The notes beneath the pieces are model-generated. The model ran no database searches. It saw nothing but the letters and a program-made list of their open reading frames with translations, and was not told the origin of the DNA. From the NCBI GenBank assembly GCA_027886175.1, contig JAJNNQ010000075.1, positions 56,233,001 to 56,297,000 on the forward strand: a stretch of 64,000 bases of DNA. Reading direction: 5' to 3'. Positions 14,201-26,421 of the stretch are shown piece after piece. This stretch comes from Phylloscopus collybita (taxonomy: Eukaryota > Chordata > Aves > Passeriformes > Phylloscopidae). Made by a program: the position numbers and the translations under genes. Within the stretch, counting starts at the first letter, position 1; the number at the start of each line of letters is the position of its first letter.

Positions 14201-15279
14201 AACAAAAATAGTCACTTCTGTTTACATTCATTTGCTTTTGATGTTCCATTTAGCTAATTTTGATTTTTAGTTTTGTTTTTTAATAGCATAAAAAAGTAGT
14301 TTGACTTTCTCTGAATCCGAACCTGAGAAGTTTTAAAATGAAATTCCCTTATTTTCTCTTTACATTACTACAGGAGTGATTTAGTATTCAGTAGTATACA
14401 TAAAACTGCCATTCTAGTTAACATTTAAGCAGAAGTGAGGAAGCCACAGTCATCCTTAAGTGAACACCAATTTTGCTAAGTTCTGATTGATCTATCTGAA
14501 AGCTAGATCTATCTATCTTTACTTATTTACATATGAAAATTGCTTCCACTAGGTAAATACTTACATGTTACCAGTATTTAAACATTTTCTTATTTTTTAT
14601 GAAAAAATAGGCATCATTATAAAAAAGGAAGTGTTCTATATTTGTCAATGTGTTCTATAACTTCTTAATATTAGTGCTAAATAATATGTTTTTAAATATC
14701 TTTGTTTCATTGTCTTTTTCTCTTTTTTTCAGATGGGAAAAATAGAAATTTTATTATTTTTTCTGTATGATAAAATGGCCTTTCTGGTGTGAAAACAATG
14801 AGATTGCATAGAGCTTTTTGTAGCCATTGAATACTATTTAAATCAATATTTCTCAATTCATGCACTTCACTTTTGCTAAATATCCTTCAGCTTTACAATG
14901 ATTAATGTTTTCCTTGCTGTCTATCAACATATTTATAAAACCAAGAATATGTTTTATTTACAGCAAAGACATGATAGAGATGAGTCATAAAAGAAGGAAA
15001 TTCTGTATTAAGAAAATCCAAACAGAGCAAGAGAGGCTGTTATTTCAAAGGCATGAAGATCCATGAGGCACCTAACTGATGTATCTAAGTGCCCTTCGCA
15101 TCTTTGAAAATCTGCCCTGAATGCATGCTATTTAGTAGAATGCCATTGCTTCCATCAAAGCATTTTCTTTTCTGCAGCAAAATTTGATATCCAGCTAAAA
15201 TACTATTTTTATCCACAAAAGAGACTGTATTTGTGTATACACTATATGAACACATTTAGCAAACATATTAACGTGGTTG

Positions 15280-15301
15280 TTTTTTTTTTTTTTTTTTTTT
15301 T
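15280..15301. repeat. T22 homopolymer
   Basis: Twenty-two consecutive T residues lie in AT-rich DNA. No retroposon body is recognisable beside it. Confidence 0.95.
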
Positions 15302-18300
15302 CCTAAAAGAATAGAAAATTATCAATTTCAGCTGAAATACTTCGGTTCTGGCGTTTAGGATATATTGTTCTTTGTGGTGCTTTTACCAATGTTGATTTTA
15401 GTGGTGTATGAAGACGCACATTCAAGTACACTACATGTGCAGTGGAAAGAAGATGCTGCAGTGTTATTTACATCAGTAATAATTTCCAGTTTTGGAAGAA
15501 CACAGAGTGTTCTTCTTCAGCACTGCTCTTTTCTTTTATAAAGTTCCTGCATGAAAGGAATGAGAACTGCAATATGATCTTCAGCATGTGCATGTTGCAG
15601 TCACTGATTCTTTCTTTCACTTGTTTTCCACAAGATGCCTCCAGTTACATTAACTTAGAACAGAATAGTATGACTAAAAAGAGTTTTGCTATACTATAAC
15701 CAACAGAGACAAAATTTACTGCTTCATAAATAAAAAGCAGTGAAATCCTTAAGGGATCCAAAAGGCTTTTGTTGATGAAGAAGGATTATACAAAAGATCA
15801 TCCTCTTACTACTGCAACTCTGTCTTGGGTCACTGAGTAGCAGAAGATGAGCTGACAGAGTATTTCCTGACTGTTTTACATACTGAAAACAACCTAGACA
15901 CCCAATCAGCATATGAGGATTTTTCACCTTTTCTGGATCTTGTTCTCATAGTTTTCAAATGTTCAATGGGCTTTATGTGATGAATTTGATGAACTTACTT
16001 CTGGAGAACAACCCACATGTAATGAACTGACTCAGTGTGGTCTACACTTGCATAGACATCCTCATAAACGTTCTTGGGATATTTTTGAAAATGATATGTA
16101 AAGGCACAGCAGGCTGTTTCCTAATGCACACAATCCCATTTCAGAATTTTACAGTGATCTGACTTGTGACCAAGCTCTGTTGAAAATTCCTAGTGTGGGC
16201 AAGAGCTTTTCTACCCTGCATTGCCAATTAGCTTCACCTCTACTGGGAGATCAGCACATATGTAAAGAACTGTAACTGAAAACTCTGACTTAATTGAGAA
16301 AGTAGGTTGCAGGTACAACAGAGCTCGTAACATCAGTATTTTCTTACTTGTTACAATTACAAAAGTGATACATGTTTTGTGCCAAATTGTAGAGGTTGGT
16401 ATTGTTGACTTCTTTCTGAGAAATAAGATTATTCATTTTTGAGAACAAATATCTTTAAATGTGCATGTCTAGAGTGGATTTGGAAATAAGTTCACCGATT
16501 ATGTCTTCTGAGCTATCCACTTCAGAAAGCAACTCATTCCATATTGGCTATGTAACAGATGTCAGTTATTGATAGTTTTAATTTGCAGCTAATGAAGACC
16601 GTGTTTGAACTTGTGACCTAAATGTGAGAAGTTCCATATGTACCTCTGTAAGCCATCTAGATTTAAACATTGCTTCTTCAACAATAGCAAATTTTATTAC
16701 AGAAGGCTGTGAATTGCTTGACAGCCCAAAGTCTTCTTTTGAAATTTATTTTACTTGCGCTTTATAAATACAAGAAATAGGAATTAGAATTATTTTGTTG
16801 AAACTATGTTGAATTAAAACTAGCAGCTGCAGGTACACCCTCTAATGATAAATCTTGAGAAACAAGAATATCACAATCATTCCTGATCTAGCTAAGAGTG
16901 CAAGGATAAACACCTGAGAAAGGAGGATACTGGAGGACCCATGGATCTAGGTGAAGTCAGAGGGAGTTCAGAAATCAAAGGAAATTGCTCACTCATCCTT
17001 ACAGTGTTGGGGTAAATGTGGATCTTTTTGTGAACTGAAGGGAAGTACAATCAAGGCTTGACAAGAACTGCTCAGCTGGTATTGTGAAATTACTTCCTGC
17101 AACCCTACCTCCATTTTAGGGGCAGGCTTGTTTGTTTGTTGGTTTTTAATATGCTTCTGCCCATGAACTGAATATTTATTGTGCTTTTATGCGTGTTTTT
17201 AAAAGGATATTCTTAAGAGGAGGACGGAAAGGAACCCGTTTGACCTTCTTTTTCATAACTAAGGAAATGGCTGCAACACTTAAAGCCAAAAGGAACAATT
17301 AGTTGTTACACAGCAAGCAGAACATTAATTTCAAGGCACACCTGCTACTACTGTTTTCAGACATTTTCAAATTTAATATAATCCTTTGCAGTGAGCATTT
17401 TGACCTGGCATCTACACTTGACATCCTTTTATGTGGTCTGAAGAAGTAAGTATGGTTCTTGATGTCAATGAACATTCATATTTAGATTTTTCAATAAAAT
17501 TCTAGCTACAGCTGTATGCTTAGTCCTCATATAACTCAAACAGGAGTGGGCTGAAGAAAAAATGCAAAAATAATATTACCTCATAAGTTTTAAAAAATAT
17601 TTATGCCTGTAAAAGGAAAGGGTAAGTCATCTTCTAAATTCTTTTCCCTTTTTTATTCCTTCTACTATTTCCCCTTAAAGATGGCAAAATAAACAACAGC
17701 TTCTTTTCCCTTTAAGTAGTCCTGCTTAAGAACAATAAAGTTCTGAAAAATAAAATTGTTTATTTTTAAATTACCAGTTTTAGATTTGAAAATTTGGGGG
17801 CACATATTTGTCATGAACACTACTCTGAAAAAGCAGTTCAAGTGGAACATTTTTGGACCAGTTTCACTTCCTCAGACAGAGAAACCAGAAAATGGAGCAA
17901 CACACACCCTTGTCACAATCTCAGTCAAATTCCATAAATCTCAGTTGATCCTCCAGAACTATGGCAAAACCATGACCAGAATGTTTAAGTATAGTAAACT
18001 GACATTTGGTTTTGTTCTGATTTGTCTTTGACACTTGCTTTTCAAAATGAAAATGTCTTTAGGTGAACTCCTTGGGCCAGTTGTGAATACTGAAATAAGG
18101 CCTAAAAAGCCAAGCTCACGAGCTTCATTGTAAAGAACAATTAAGATATTGAATATAATAAATCTGTCTGCAGGGGAGAATATAATGTTCAAAACATAGT
18201 TCTTTTTTCTTTAAAAAAAAAGGGTGAGACACCAGTAGCCATCAATATTCTTACCAGGTATATACATTTTAACAGGAGAAACACTACAAGCTGAAGAAGG

Positions 18301-20147
18301 AGGTCCCTGTGAAGTTTCTGCTTTACTGTTATAAATAAAATACATGATTATAGCTTTCTATATATATTATTTTGATGAACTAGTATGGGGAAACAGATGA
18401 AAGAAGGCATATGTGCACCAATGCATTGGCTTTGAGAGTATAGGCTTCATATATGTTGTCTTTGCTAGCTATGTCCTGCTCCAGGTCAAAGTCCTCCGTG
18501 CCGAGAAGTTCAGACTGTTTGTGTCAACAGTGATTACACAGATGAGGTCGGAGCTAGGACAAGTTCTCCACCTTGCCTTTTTTTCTGAATCTCCTAATCT
18601 GCATGACTCAATACAGACCTGAACCAGATTAAGAGAGAGTGTACAGGCAATATGGGCAATCAATGAATAAGACACATAGGCTAACCTCACTGTATAGAGC
18701 TATTTGCAGCCAGCTGTAGTCATGACTTACCGTGCATCTTTGTCGACAAGAAAAGTGTTATTTTATTTCTTTGACTTTAACAGGAATCAATTTGTGGGGC
18801 CCAATTTACCCTGACTATTCAGTTTTTGGTGCAAAAACAATTGAAATGACTCCTCCCTTTCTCCATTACTCAACAGATTAGAAGCCAATCCGCTTGTGCT
18901 GTGATTTGTTACTAGAGATGTCATTTTGCTTTAGACTGTTTTTCTATGGTAATATAGCTCTTAGAAAACTTCGATGTAAGTAAGCATTGAGCTGTGCTCT
19001 TGCTAAAAAAAAAATGAACAACCCCTACCATCAGTAGAAGACTTTGCAATGAATTTCAGAATACTAATTTCAGAAGTACCCAACAATATTTTTTTAAGTT
19101 TATTTTCTCTTGAAATGACATTAAATGAAAGAGGTGAGAGTGGCACTCAAAAATAGGTGTATTTTAGAAAAACACCCAAGTAAATAATCCTAAGAGATAC
19201 AGCATATTCATGACAACCATGGCATGAAGCAAAAGTAATAGCAGTACTCTGATTAAAATGTAGCACATTGTTTTTATGTGTGACAGTTCTTTAGTAAATG
19301 TAAGAGGTCTTAATTCCATCTATACCTTAAACTAATTTCAGCAGTGTCAGCATATGATGCCAGTTTAATTCAAATCTGAGACAGAAGATTTATCTCTGTG
19401 AAAGAAATTTCTGTGTACTTCACCTCATTTTGGTTGAGTATTTTGATCAAAAAAACTATTAAACTGGCTGGAGTGGAAAGTCCCTCCAAAAAAAGGGAAG
19501 AAAACATAACAATAACAAAAAAGCAATTTTGAAAATATTTACATAAATTAATTTCTATAATAGAAATTGAATTTATAAACAGAAAATGTGCAAGACTCTA
19601 TGAGAAAATGAAGTGGAACAAAACTTACAGTGTCTGAAAACCGTATGTGATGATGTGATATATAAGGATTTCTAATACATATTATACCATAGGAGTATAC
19701 AATATTATCTAAAAATGCAAAAAAGGAATACATAAAGTGCACATAATAAAAAAGGAGTACAGGAATTAAAGATCAGAAAATTAGGCCACAGTTACAAAAA
19801 ATGACCAACAACTTAGTGATTTTGTATATATGGCTTTCCTTAAAAGCATACATTTTTTCAAGGCCATCTTAACGCTTACCATCTAAAAGATCAAGTTCCT
19901 GTAAAACATTACAATAATTTGAACATTCTAGCAAAATAACAACAAATTCCCTTTCTGAAATATACAGAACAAAATGGGAAAGGAGGGCAGTTAAGGAGGA
20001 TCCTTAAAATACAATTACAGTTATATGCCTGCAATAACAATAAGACAAAGGCACTAATCTCCCATCACATTTCATGCCAAAGAGCCAGGGCCAGGGAAGT
20101 TGTTAGAAGGCAATGATAACCTAAGCCAGGCAGGTAGGTAGCAATAA

Positions 20148-20148
<1 letters not shown>

Positions 20149-20187
<39 letters not shown>
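20149..20187. repeat. A39 homopolymer
   Basis: Thirty-nine uninterrupted A residues follow a moderately GC-richer stretch (20,075-20,148). The arrangement resembles a retroposon with a poly-A tail on the + strand, but I recognise no source transcript and no flanking target duplication. A run this long is also prone to sequencing or assembly length error. Confidence 0.9.
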
Positions 20188-20189
<2 letters not shown>

Positions 20190-22779
20190 TATAGTGGACA
20201 TAATATTGGCTTTGCTCTCAATGAATGCTCATAATTTAAGTTTCTGACCTGTCCCTCTGAACTACAGATTTGTATATACACATTTCGATCTCAAGAATAA
20301 TGAAATAGTTTGTAATTATACTTTTGAGTATAATGAGAAAAAAGACATAAACATATCAAAATAGAGAGCGCATCAACATGCAACCCCAAAGTAATTAAAA
20401 CTGGATGTAGAGGTCTTGATTTTAGAAGCTCCCAAATATAAGGAAATCTGATATGAAAGATCTGGATTTTCTATTACTAAGACCAAATTTCTAGTTCTCA
20501 TCATTTTAAAAAAGCTAGTGACTGTGAGGCAAGTCTGACAGGTGATACATACAGAGAGCATTAAAACAAGATGCCTGAATGTACAAACAGCCCAATTTAG
20601 TTCAATATATGTTTTTAAGCCAAGAAAAACTCATCTGAATGATCCTGCTTGCATTCTGCTTGACTGCCATCCAAGATGCAACATCAGTAGCACACTTAAG
20701 TGAATTCAGACTTGGTGATATAGTGTTGCTCTCACTGGGATACTGCTGTTTGCTGCCACATTTTGACAGGAAGAAGTCTATCCTAAACTTGAAGCTATAT
20801 GTTAAGGCTGAGACAAGCCTATGGAAAAGAATGCCATGTGAGAAATAAGGCAACAGTTCTTCTTTATGCCATGATTTATTGTTAGGAAAATGAACCTCAA
20901 GAGATTTTGCCACCTGAGCTGGCTTAGAGAGGACCAATGAGGCCTGGAGCCACCATGAAAAAAGTGAAGCATGTGCATGGGCAGGAGGAGGGAAGGAGAT
21001 GGAGAGAAAATGAGGAGGTGAGTACTTGGAGTAGTGGTGCTAATTTAAGACTTATTTAACATCATCCCTAATGAGAAGAAAATTGAGGTATGAAAGATGG
21101 GGGAGAAAAAACTGCCAAATGTTTTACATTACTTTTCTTCAACCTTCCTGTTGTCTATCAGCCCCATTTCTGAAAAAAGCTAAGTCTTTTGATTTGTAAG
21201 TCTGACAAGGGGGCAGTTTCAGACCCATGGAAACCTTTGGTCAACATGGGATGGAAAACATAATCATCCAGACTCAAATGTTTTTTAATAGTTTGGGAGA
21301 CTGTAAAATAAGATTTCTAAGACCATTTAAAAATTTGTCTTGTATGCAATGTAGACTGCAAAAGTTGCCTATGGTAAAAGCTCCCTGAAGGCAAAATGAA
21401 GGACAAACATTTTAAGCCCAGTTGGCTTCTTCACGTACATGCTATTGTCCTGCAGCTGCTGCTGAAAATACAGCTTAAGTTAATACTATGTATGGGTCAA
21501 GCACGAACGCCAGCAGGATCCTGAAAATAATTACTTGTTCAAATGCTCGTATCAAAAGGAGAAGGAGGCCCGAGAAGAAGGTAAAAACATACACACACAC
21601 ACAATGAAAAACTCCATGTTTGAAGAAAGGACAGAACTGCACAAAAATTAAACCAAAATTTTCCCAAACAGAGCCTTTCTAGCTCTCTCTTATTCCCCTT
21701 TTCAGCTAGGTTGCTAAACTTACGATGGTTCATCTGGGGAAAAAAAAGAAACCCACTGTGTTGTAAAAAAATAAAAAAGTTTGTCTTTTGTTACTCGTTT
21801 AATTTTTTTTTTTCTTTCTTTGAACACCACTGCCAACCTAGAAAGTAATTTGTATTTTTCATATCAACAATACTGGTTTTACAAACAAAAGTTAAAATCC
21901 ATAAGGTTTCATGTGATCCACTTGAAGCAATTCTTAGCTTTGTTATCCCACTGATAACATGTAATCATAATTGTAAAACAAACAGTTTTAATCTAAAAAC
22001 ACTTAACAAAACCATAAGTCATTCTATGTATAAATGAGAAAGCCAAACTTTATATTTGAAAATAGAAATTTCTTTCTGCAACTCTGATTAGTGTCATCAT
22101 CTCCTGAAATGGTCCTGGCCAGCCAGAAAGTGAGGTTGATTAGACACATAAGGAAGCATGAGTCTCTTCTTAGATGAGACTCAAGGAAAGTCTTTTAACT
22201 TTCTATAAATGCCTGAGATATAAAAATGTGAGCACAATCAGGGCACATTCTGACCTCAAATAACCTTGGCAATTAAACAAGTCACTGACCTCAACTCACA
22301 AACACCTCTGATCTCAGAAGAATTCAAGCAGAATGTGCATGAATATTCTCACAATCTTCCATTTCAATAGATTCTTTTTAACCTTGAAATCAGTAGTTTC
22401 ATAATAAGTCATACAAATAATCTTACTGACTGTCATGCAGCTACATAGGTAAGCAAATTATGCTTATCCGTGCAAATTCATGATTTGCGTCAGCTATATA
22501 CACCACAAGCAGGAAACAAAGGTAGTATTTTACTAACTCCACATCAGTCAGCAAACACAAGTTGCGACAACTTTGAAGAGCCGTATTGTCCATAGATTTT
22601 AATTCTTCCCCCGCCCCCCGCTAGTTTCTTCCATCAGTCTCACACATCCTAAATTAAGAATTGTTTTCTTGCTCTCTAGTTAGCATTTTATTTTTAAAAA
22701 GAGACCAGAGAACAAGCAACCAAAGCAGTCTGCTTGGCTGAAGTTGCTACAGCACAGCTGATATGCCTGGAGTTTAGTG

Positions 22780-24360
22780 TCGCTTTTCTCGAGGAGATCT
22801 GCGAGCCAGAGTTGAGCACAAAAGCAAAGCCTGTTCTGGCGCGTCGTTTTCACGCCAAGGGAGGTGTGAGGGAAGGTGAAGCGGAGGAGAAATCACTTCC
22901 CTCCCTCTCTCGCTCCCTCTCCAGCGCAGCGCGGGCCTAGGGGGGAGCGCCCGTGGCCGGCGCCTGGCGGCGGGGCAGCGGGGGGCGGCGGAGGGGCCCT
23001 CTGGCCGGGCGCTACCAGCCAGGGGCTGCCCCCGCCAGACCCAAGAGGGGAGGCGGCTCCCTGTGAACTGGGCTGATGAGCTCCTGCAGCCCAGCGCAGC
23101 GGTCCCACACCGGAGCGCGTGGGGGAGCGAGGCAAGGGCCGGGGCTAACAAAGCCTGACCGCCTCCCTGCCTCCATTCCAGCGCGGCTCCCGGCCGCCCC
23201 CCAAGGGTTTTCCGCGGCCGTCAAGAGGGAACGAGCCCGGGGCGAGGCGCCCAGACCCGAGTAAGGGAAGGCGCCCGGCTACTGCGGGGCAGACGGGCCG
23301 CAGAGGGCTGTTGGAGTCCGCCGGGAGGCGGGGGCGGCCGGGCAGGCGGAGGACGGAGCGGGGATGCCCGCGGCCCTCCTGCCGCCGCCGGGCTGTGCGC
23401 GGGCGCCGCGGCCGTAACCGTGCCTGCGGCAGGCGGCGGCCATCGCGGGCTCGCCGCCCCCGTGCGCCCCTCCGAGGACGGAGGGGTGGGGGCAGAGGAG
23501 GCGGAGGAAGCGGCGGCGGCGGCGCCAGGAACAGGGAGGCGGCGGCACGGCGAGGGAGGGAGCCAGAGCCGAAGCCGGGCCGGGCCCCGCGAAAGCAACA
23601 GCAAAACCAGCTCCTCCTTCTCCTCCACCTCGGTGAGTGCCGCTCCGCCACCCCCGGAGGTTGCTCCCCGCCGAGCCAGGTGCCGGCGCAGGCCGGGCCG
23701 CACCGCTGGGGTGCCCGGAGAGAGGCCCGCGCCGGGAGCGGGACACCGCGGCCTCCGCTGGGTGAGCGTCCCCGGGGCAACGGGCGCACTGCGGCCCGAC
23801 TCCCCCCTCCCTTCACCGCTGGCCGTGGAGGGCTGGTGCGGTGAAGGGGGAGCCGGTGGATGCGGCCGGTGCCGTTCGCCACTTGCCCGCCGCCCTCTTC
23901 CCGAGCCGCGGCCCCGGCCTCCGCTCCCTTTGTTTGCTGGGCTCCCCGAGCCCGCGGCGGTGCCAGGCCCTGCGGAGGCACCGGGGCCGCGGCGCGGCCT
24001 GCGAGGCGGGCGGGCGGGAAGCAGTGCCGGGCCCCGGCCGGCCAGGCGCTGCCCTGCTCCCGCCGTGACAGGAGGGGTCCAGGCCAGCCTCTCGCCCCCG
24101 CCAGTCGCGGCAGCGGGGCCCGCTGGGCTCCCGTGCTGCTTCCGTGGGCCGCTGCCCGAATGCACCCCGCGCCTGCTGGTGCCGTTATTATGGGGGGCCG
24201 CGGAATTGGGCTGATTTCCCTTTACCCCGCCGTGAAACCCGCCTTCAGCTGAGGCTTGTGTGTCCCTGTCCCCCAGTGTGGAGGTGGCGATTTGGGCAGC
24301 TGCTGTCGGGGTTTGTGCGGTGGAGGAGCCCCGGGTAGTTGCGAGGTGAGGGTGCGCCAA
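22780..24360 (+). promoter_or_regulatory. SOCS6: CpG-island promoter of SOCS6
   Basis: This roughly 1.6-kb block is very GC-rich and full of CpG, in sharp contrast with the AT-rich DNA on both sides. It has many GGGCGG-like and C-rich SP/KLF-type sites and no obvious TATA box. It sits at the expected 5' end of SOCS6, upstream of a large intron, so it is read as that gene's housekeeping-style promoter, probably with dispersed start sites. Several splice-donor-like sites lie in it: GTAAGG at 23,261, GTGAGTGC at 23,633, GTGAGCG at 23,762 and GTGAGGG at 24,346. Alternative first exons are therefore possible. Long open frames in both directions here, up to about 396 codons, are Arg/Pro/Gly/Ala-rich artefacts of GC content and are not annotated. 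Confidence 0.85.
23400..23632 (+). other. SOCS6: SOCS6 non-coding exon 1 (3' boundary proposed, 5' end approximate)
   Basis: The proposed 5'UTR exon ends in CTCCACCTCG immediately before a consensus donor GTGAGTGC at 23,633. SOCS6 in other vertebrates has a leader exon and one coding exon, which fits. The start is not defined by the sequence; 23,400 is a placeholder inside the CpG island and the real start could lie several hundred bases upstream. If transcription begins before 23,364, the leader would also include a 17-codon upstream ORF (23,364-23,417). Donors at 23,762 or 24,346 are possible alternatives. Confidence 0.5.
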
Positions 24361-26400
24361 GGACTTCTGAAGGGGCAAGTGAGAGAGGCTCCTTTCTGTG
24401 ACAGGCAGCACTTAAGAACTTGACTTTAACAAAAGCATTACCAAATCCGCAAACTTTACTCGCTTTCATTGTTCTTCGAGCTGCTTTCTACACTCTCTTT
24501 CCCTAATGATGCCACTTCTCTTAGAAAACAACTTGCCCATACCAACCCGTTTGCTGAAGAAAAAAACCTTTGCAGAACAACGGGGTTTTGAGAAATGCGG
24601 AGGATGATGCTTCTGTTACGTGAGGGTACTTTGGCTACGTTTTCTCCTGTCCTTTTTATATTTTTGTCTTCCTATGCTTTCAAAATCATCTTAGTTTGGA
24701 ACATAATTTTTTTTTCTTGTGGAGTAGGCTACTACATTAAAAAAGTTGGTGGCAGAATATGCTTTAGTCAGGGAAACTGACTTCCCCTTAAAAAATTCTT
24801 GTGCCCTTTCACTGTGAGGTCCCAGTCCCTCTTTCCTACAGGCCAGGAATGTTTATGTCATGTCCATCTTCTTAATACACCTGTAGTTAAAAAAAAGGCC
24901 TGCTGCAGGCCTCCTGTCTTGGAGAATTGTTGTCTGCACAGATACTCGAGAAATAATGCATCTACATTTCTGCTCCAGGTGGAAAAAATAGAACTGGTTC
25001 TGTTTCTAGTTTTTGTTTGTGCTAATAGATGCATCTTTGGATTGTAGAAAATGGAAGTTTTGGTGCAATTATGAAATAAATTACCTGGCTGGAAGACTTT
25101 AAACGACTAGAGAATGTGTAGGTATTGAGTCTTCTGCAGTAAGATAGTAGTCATAACTCAAAATTTTATGTGTAACTTAAGAAAGACAATTTCAGCATTT
25201 TCAAAATGCTTTGTTTTTTGATGTGTTAAAAAGTACTTGGAGTCTTCAGTTTGTGGCATTGCACTGTGTTTGGAACTGAGCTTTTACCCAAAACAGGTTC
25301 ACCTGTTGTATGCTTAACCAGGGATGTATTCCCTATATACCAAGTTTTGAGATTTAAGTAGATTTTTTTAAAGTTAAAATTTAATGGAATTAAGCCTTAA
25401 TACTTACATCAGTGTATTGTTATACAGACATATCCACATTAGCTAACTCCCTGGCTAGCTGCAAGGGTATGGAGTAGTTACGGAGAAGCTCTGTGTTGTT
25501 TCCAGTGGTTTTATGAGCATCACTTTATTGCACTGCCTGTATTACAGCATCAGAGTATTTGCATGGATTCGGGAGATGTGATAGATTATTCTAAGCTTCA
25601 TAAAAACTTGACGTACTCAAATCTAAAAAACAGTTGTGTATTAATTTATGCTATGCTATTGACTTTGATCCTAGATTGTGAAGTTGATCGGTAACCTTGG
25701 GTTACTCTTGGAGAGGCATGGTTTGAAGAAATGGTAGCTGGTCCCTGTTGTTCTGTGAGTAGATTACAACTTCTGACTCTCCTTAGCATAGTGAATTGGT
25801 GGAGTAAGAGAGTGAACCCTTAACAAAAAGTTGTTCTTACAAAGCAAGTTAATTATTTCTGCTCTTTCTTATGATTTTCTTATAGTCTTACAGTAATTTG
25901 AACATAAACAGTTTCAGGACTTCATTAGGCAGGGCTGCCCAGGGTTCACTACATGTTTGCTATGTTATTATTGGCAAAATTGGGGCCATAGTCCAGGGTA
26001 ATCCCTTACTCAAGTGTCTTTTTTTTCTCTTGCTTTACTGCCCTCTTGGGCCTAAACAGCACTAGTTTTGGTGGTGTTTGGGTAGTACAATGCAAAAATG
26101 TAAAGTAGATAGGAGGGAGACTGTTCTCAGCTGGGATGTGCCTCAGTGTTTTGTTGATAGGGCTTTAATGTGTGGTAGCAACAAATTAGAGTGGTAGCTC
26201 AAGCAGTTCTGATGCTCCAAGGAAGAAAATAAGATACAAATAGTGTAAAAGGGAATGTAATGCAGATGCTAAAATGGCTTGAGTATAAATTGGATAGGAT
26301 GAAAAACAGAGCAGAGATATCTTATGCCATTTAACTGTATATTATTTTGTAAAGTATTAAACTGAGAGCAAATACAGAACTTTGAGTTTACTCTTCTTTA

Positions 26401-26421
26401 TTTTTTTTTTTTTTTTTTTTT
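26401..26421. repeat. T21 homopolymer in SOCS6 intron
   Basis: Twenty-one consecutive T residues form a simple tract with no element body recognised beside it. Confidence 0.95.

Larger units (their letters stand above)
8481..22779. other. Intergenic DNA between the solo LTR and the SOCS6 CpG island
   Basis: About 14 kb of AT-rich DNA has no open frame that reads as a protein and no recognisable exon. It contains an (AT)n microsatellite near 11.27 kb, a T22 run at 15.28 kb, an A39 run at 20.15 kb and a short AC repeat near 21.59 kb. Patches at 13.02-13.27 kb and 13.43-13.55 kb are less AT-rich than their surroundings, with unknown content. From about 22.6 kb the composition rises toward the CpG island, with a C-rich GC-box-like stretch at 22,607-22,620. 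The next annotated gene upstream (RTTN in mammals) is not visible. Confidence 0.7.

Noticed and set aside
23221..24411. Open frame of 396 codons on the minus strand, and others up to 278 codons in both directions, in the CpG island
   Set aside because: They are Arg/Pro/Gly/Ala-rich, overlap in several frames and reflect the scarcity of stop codons in GC-rich DNA. No domain is visible.
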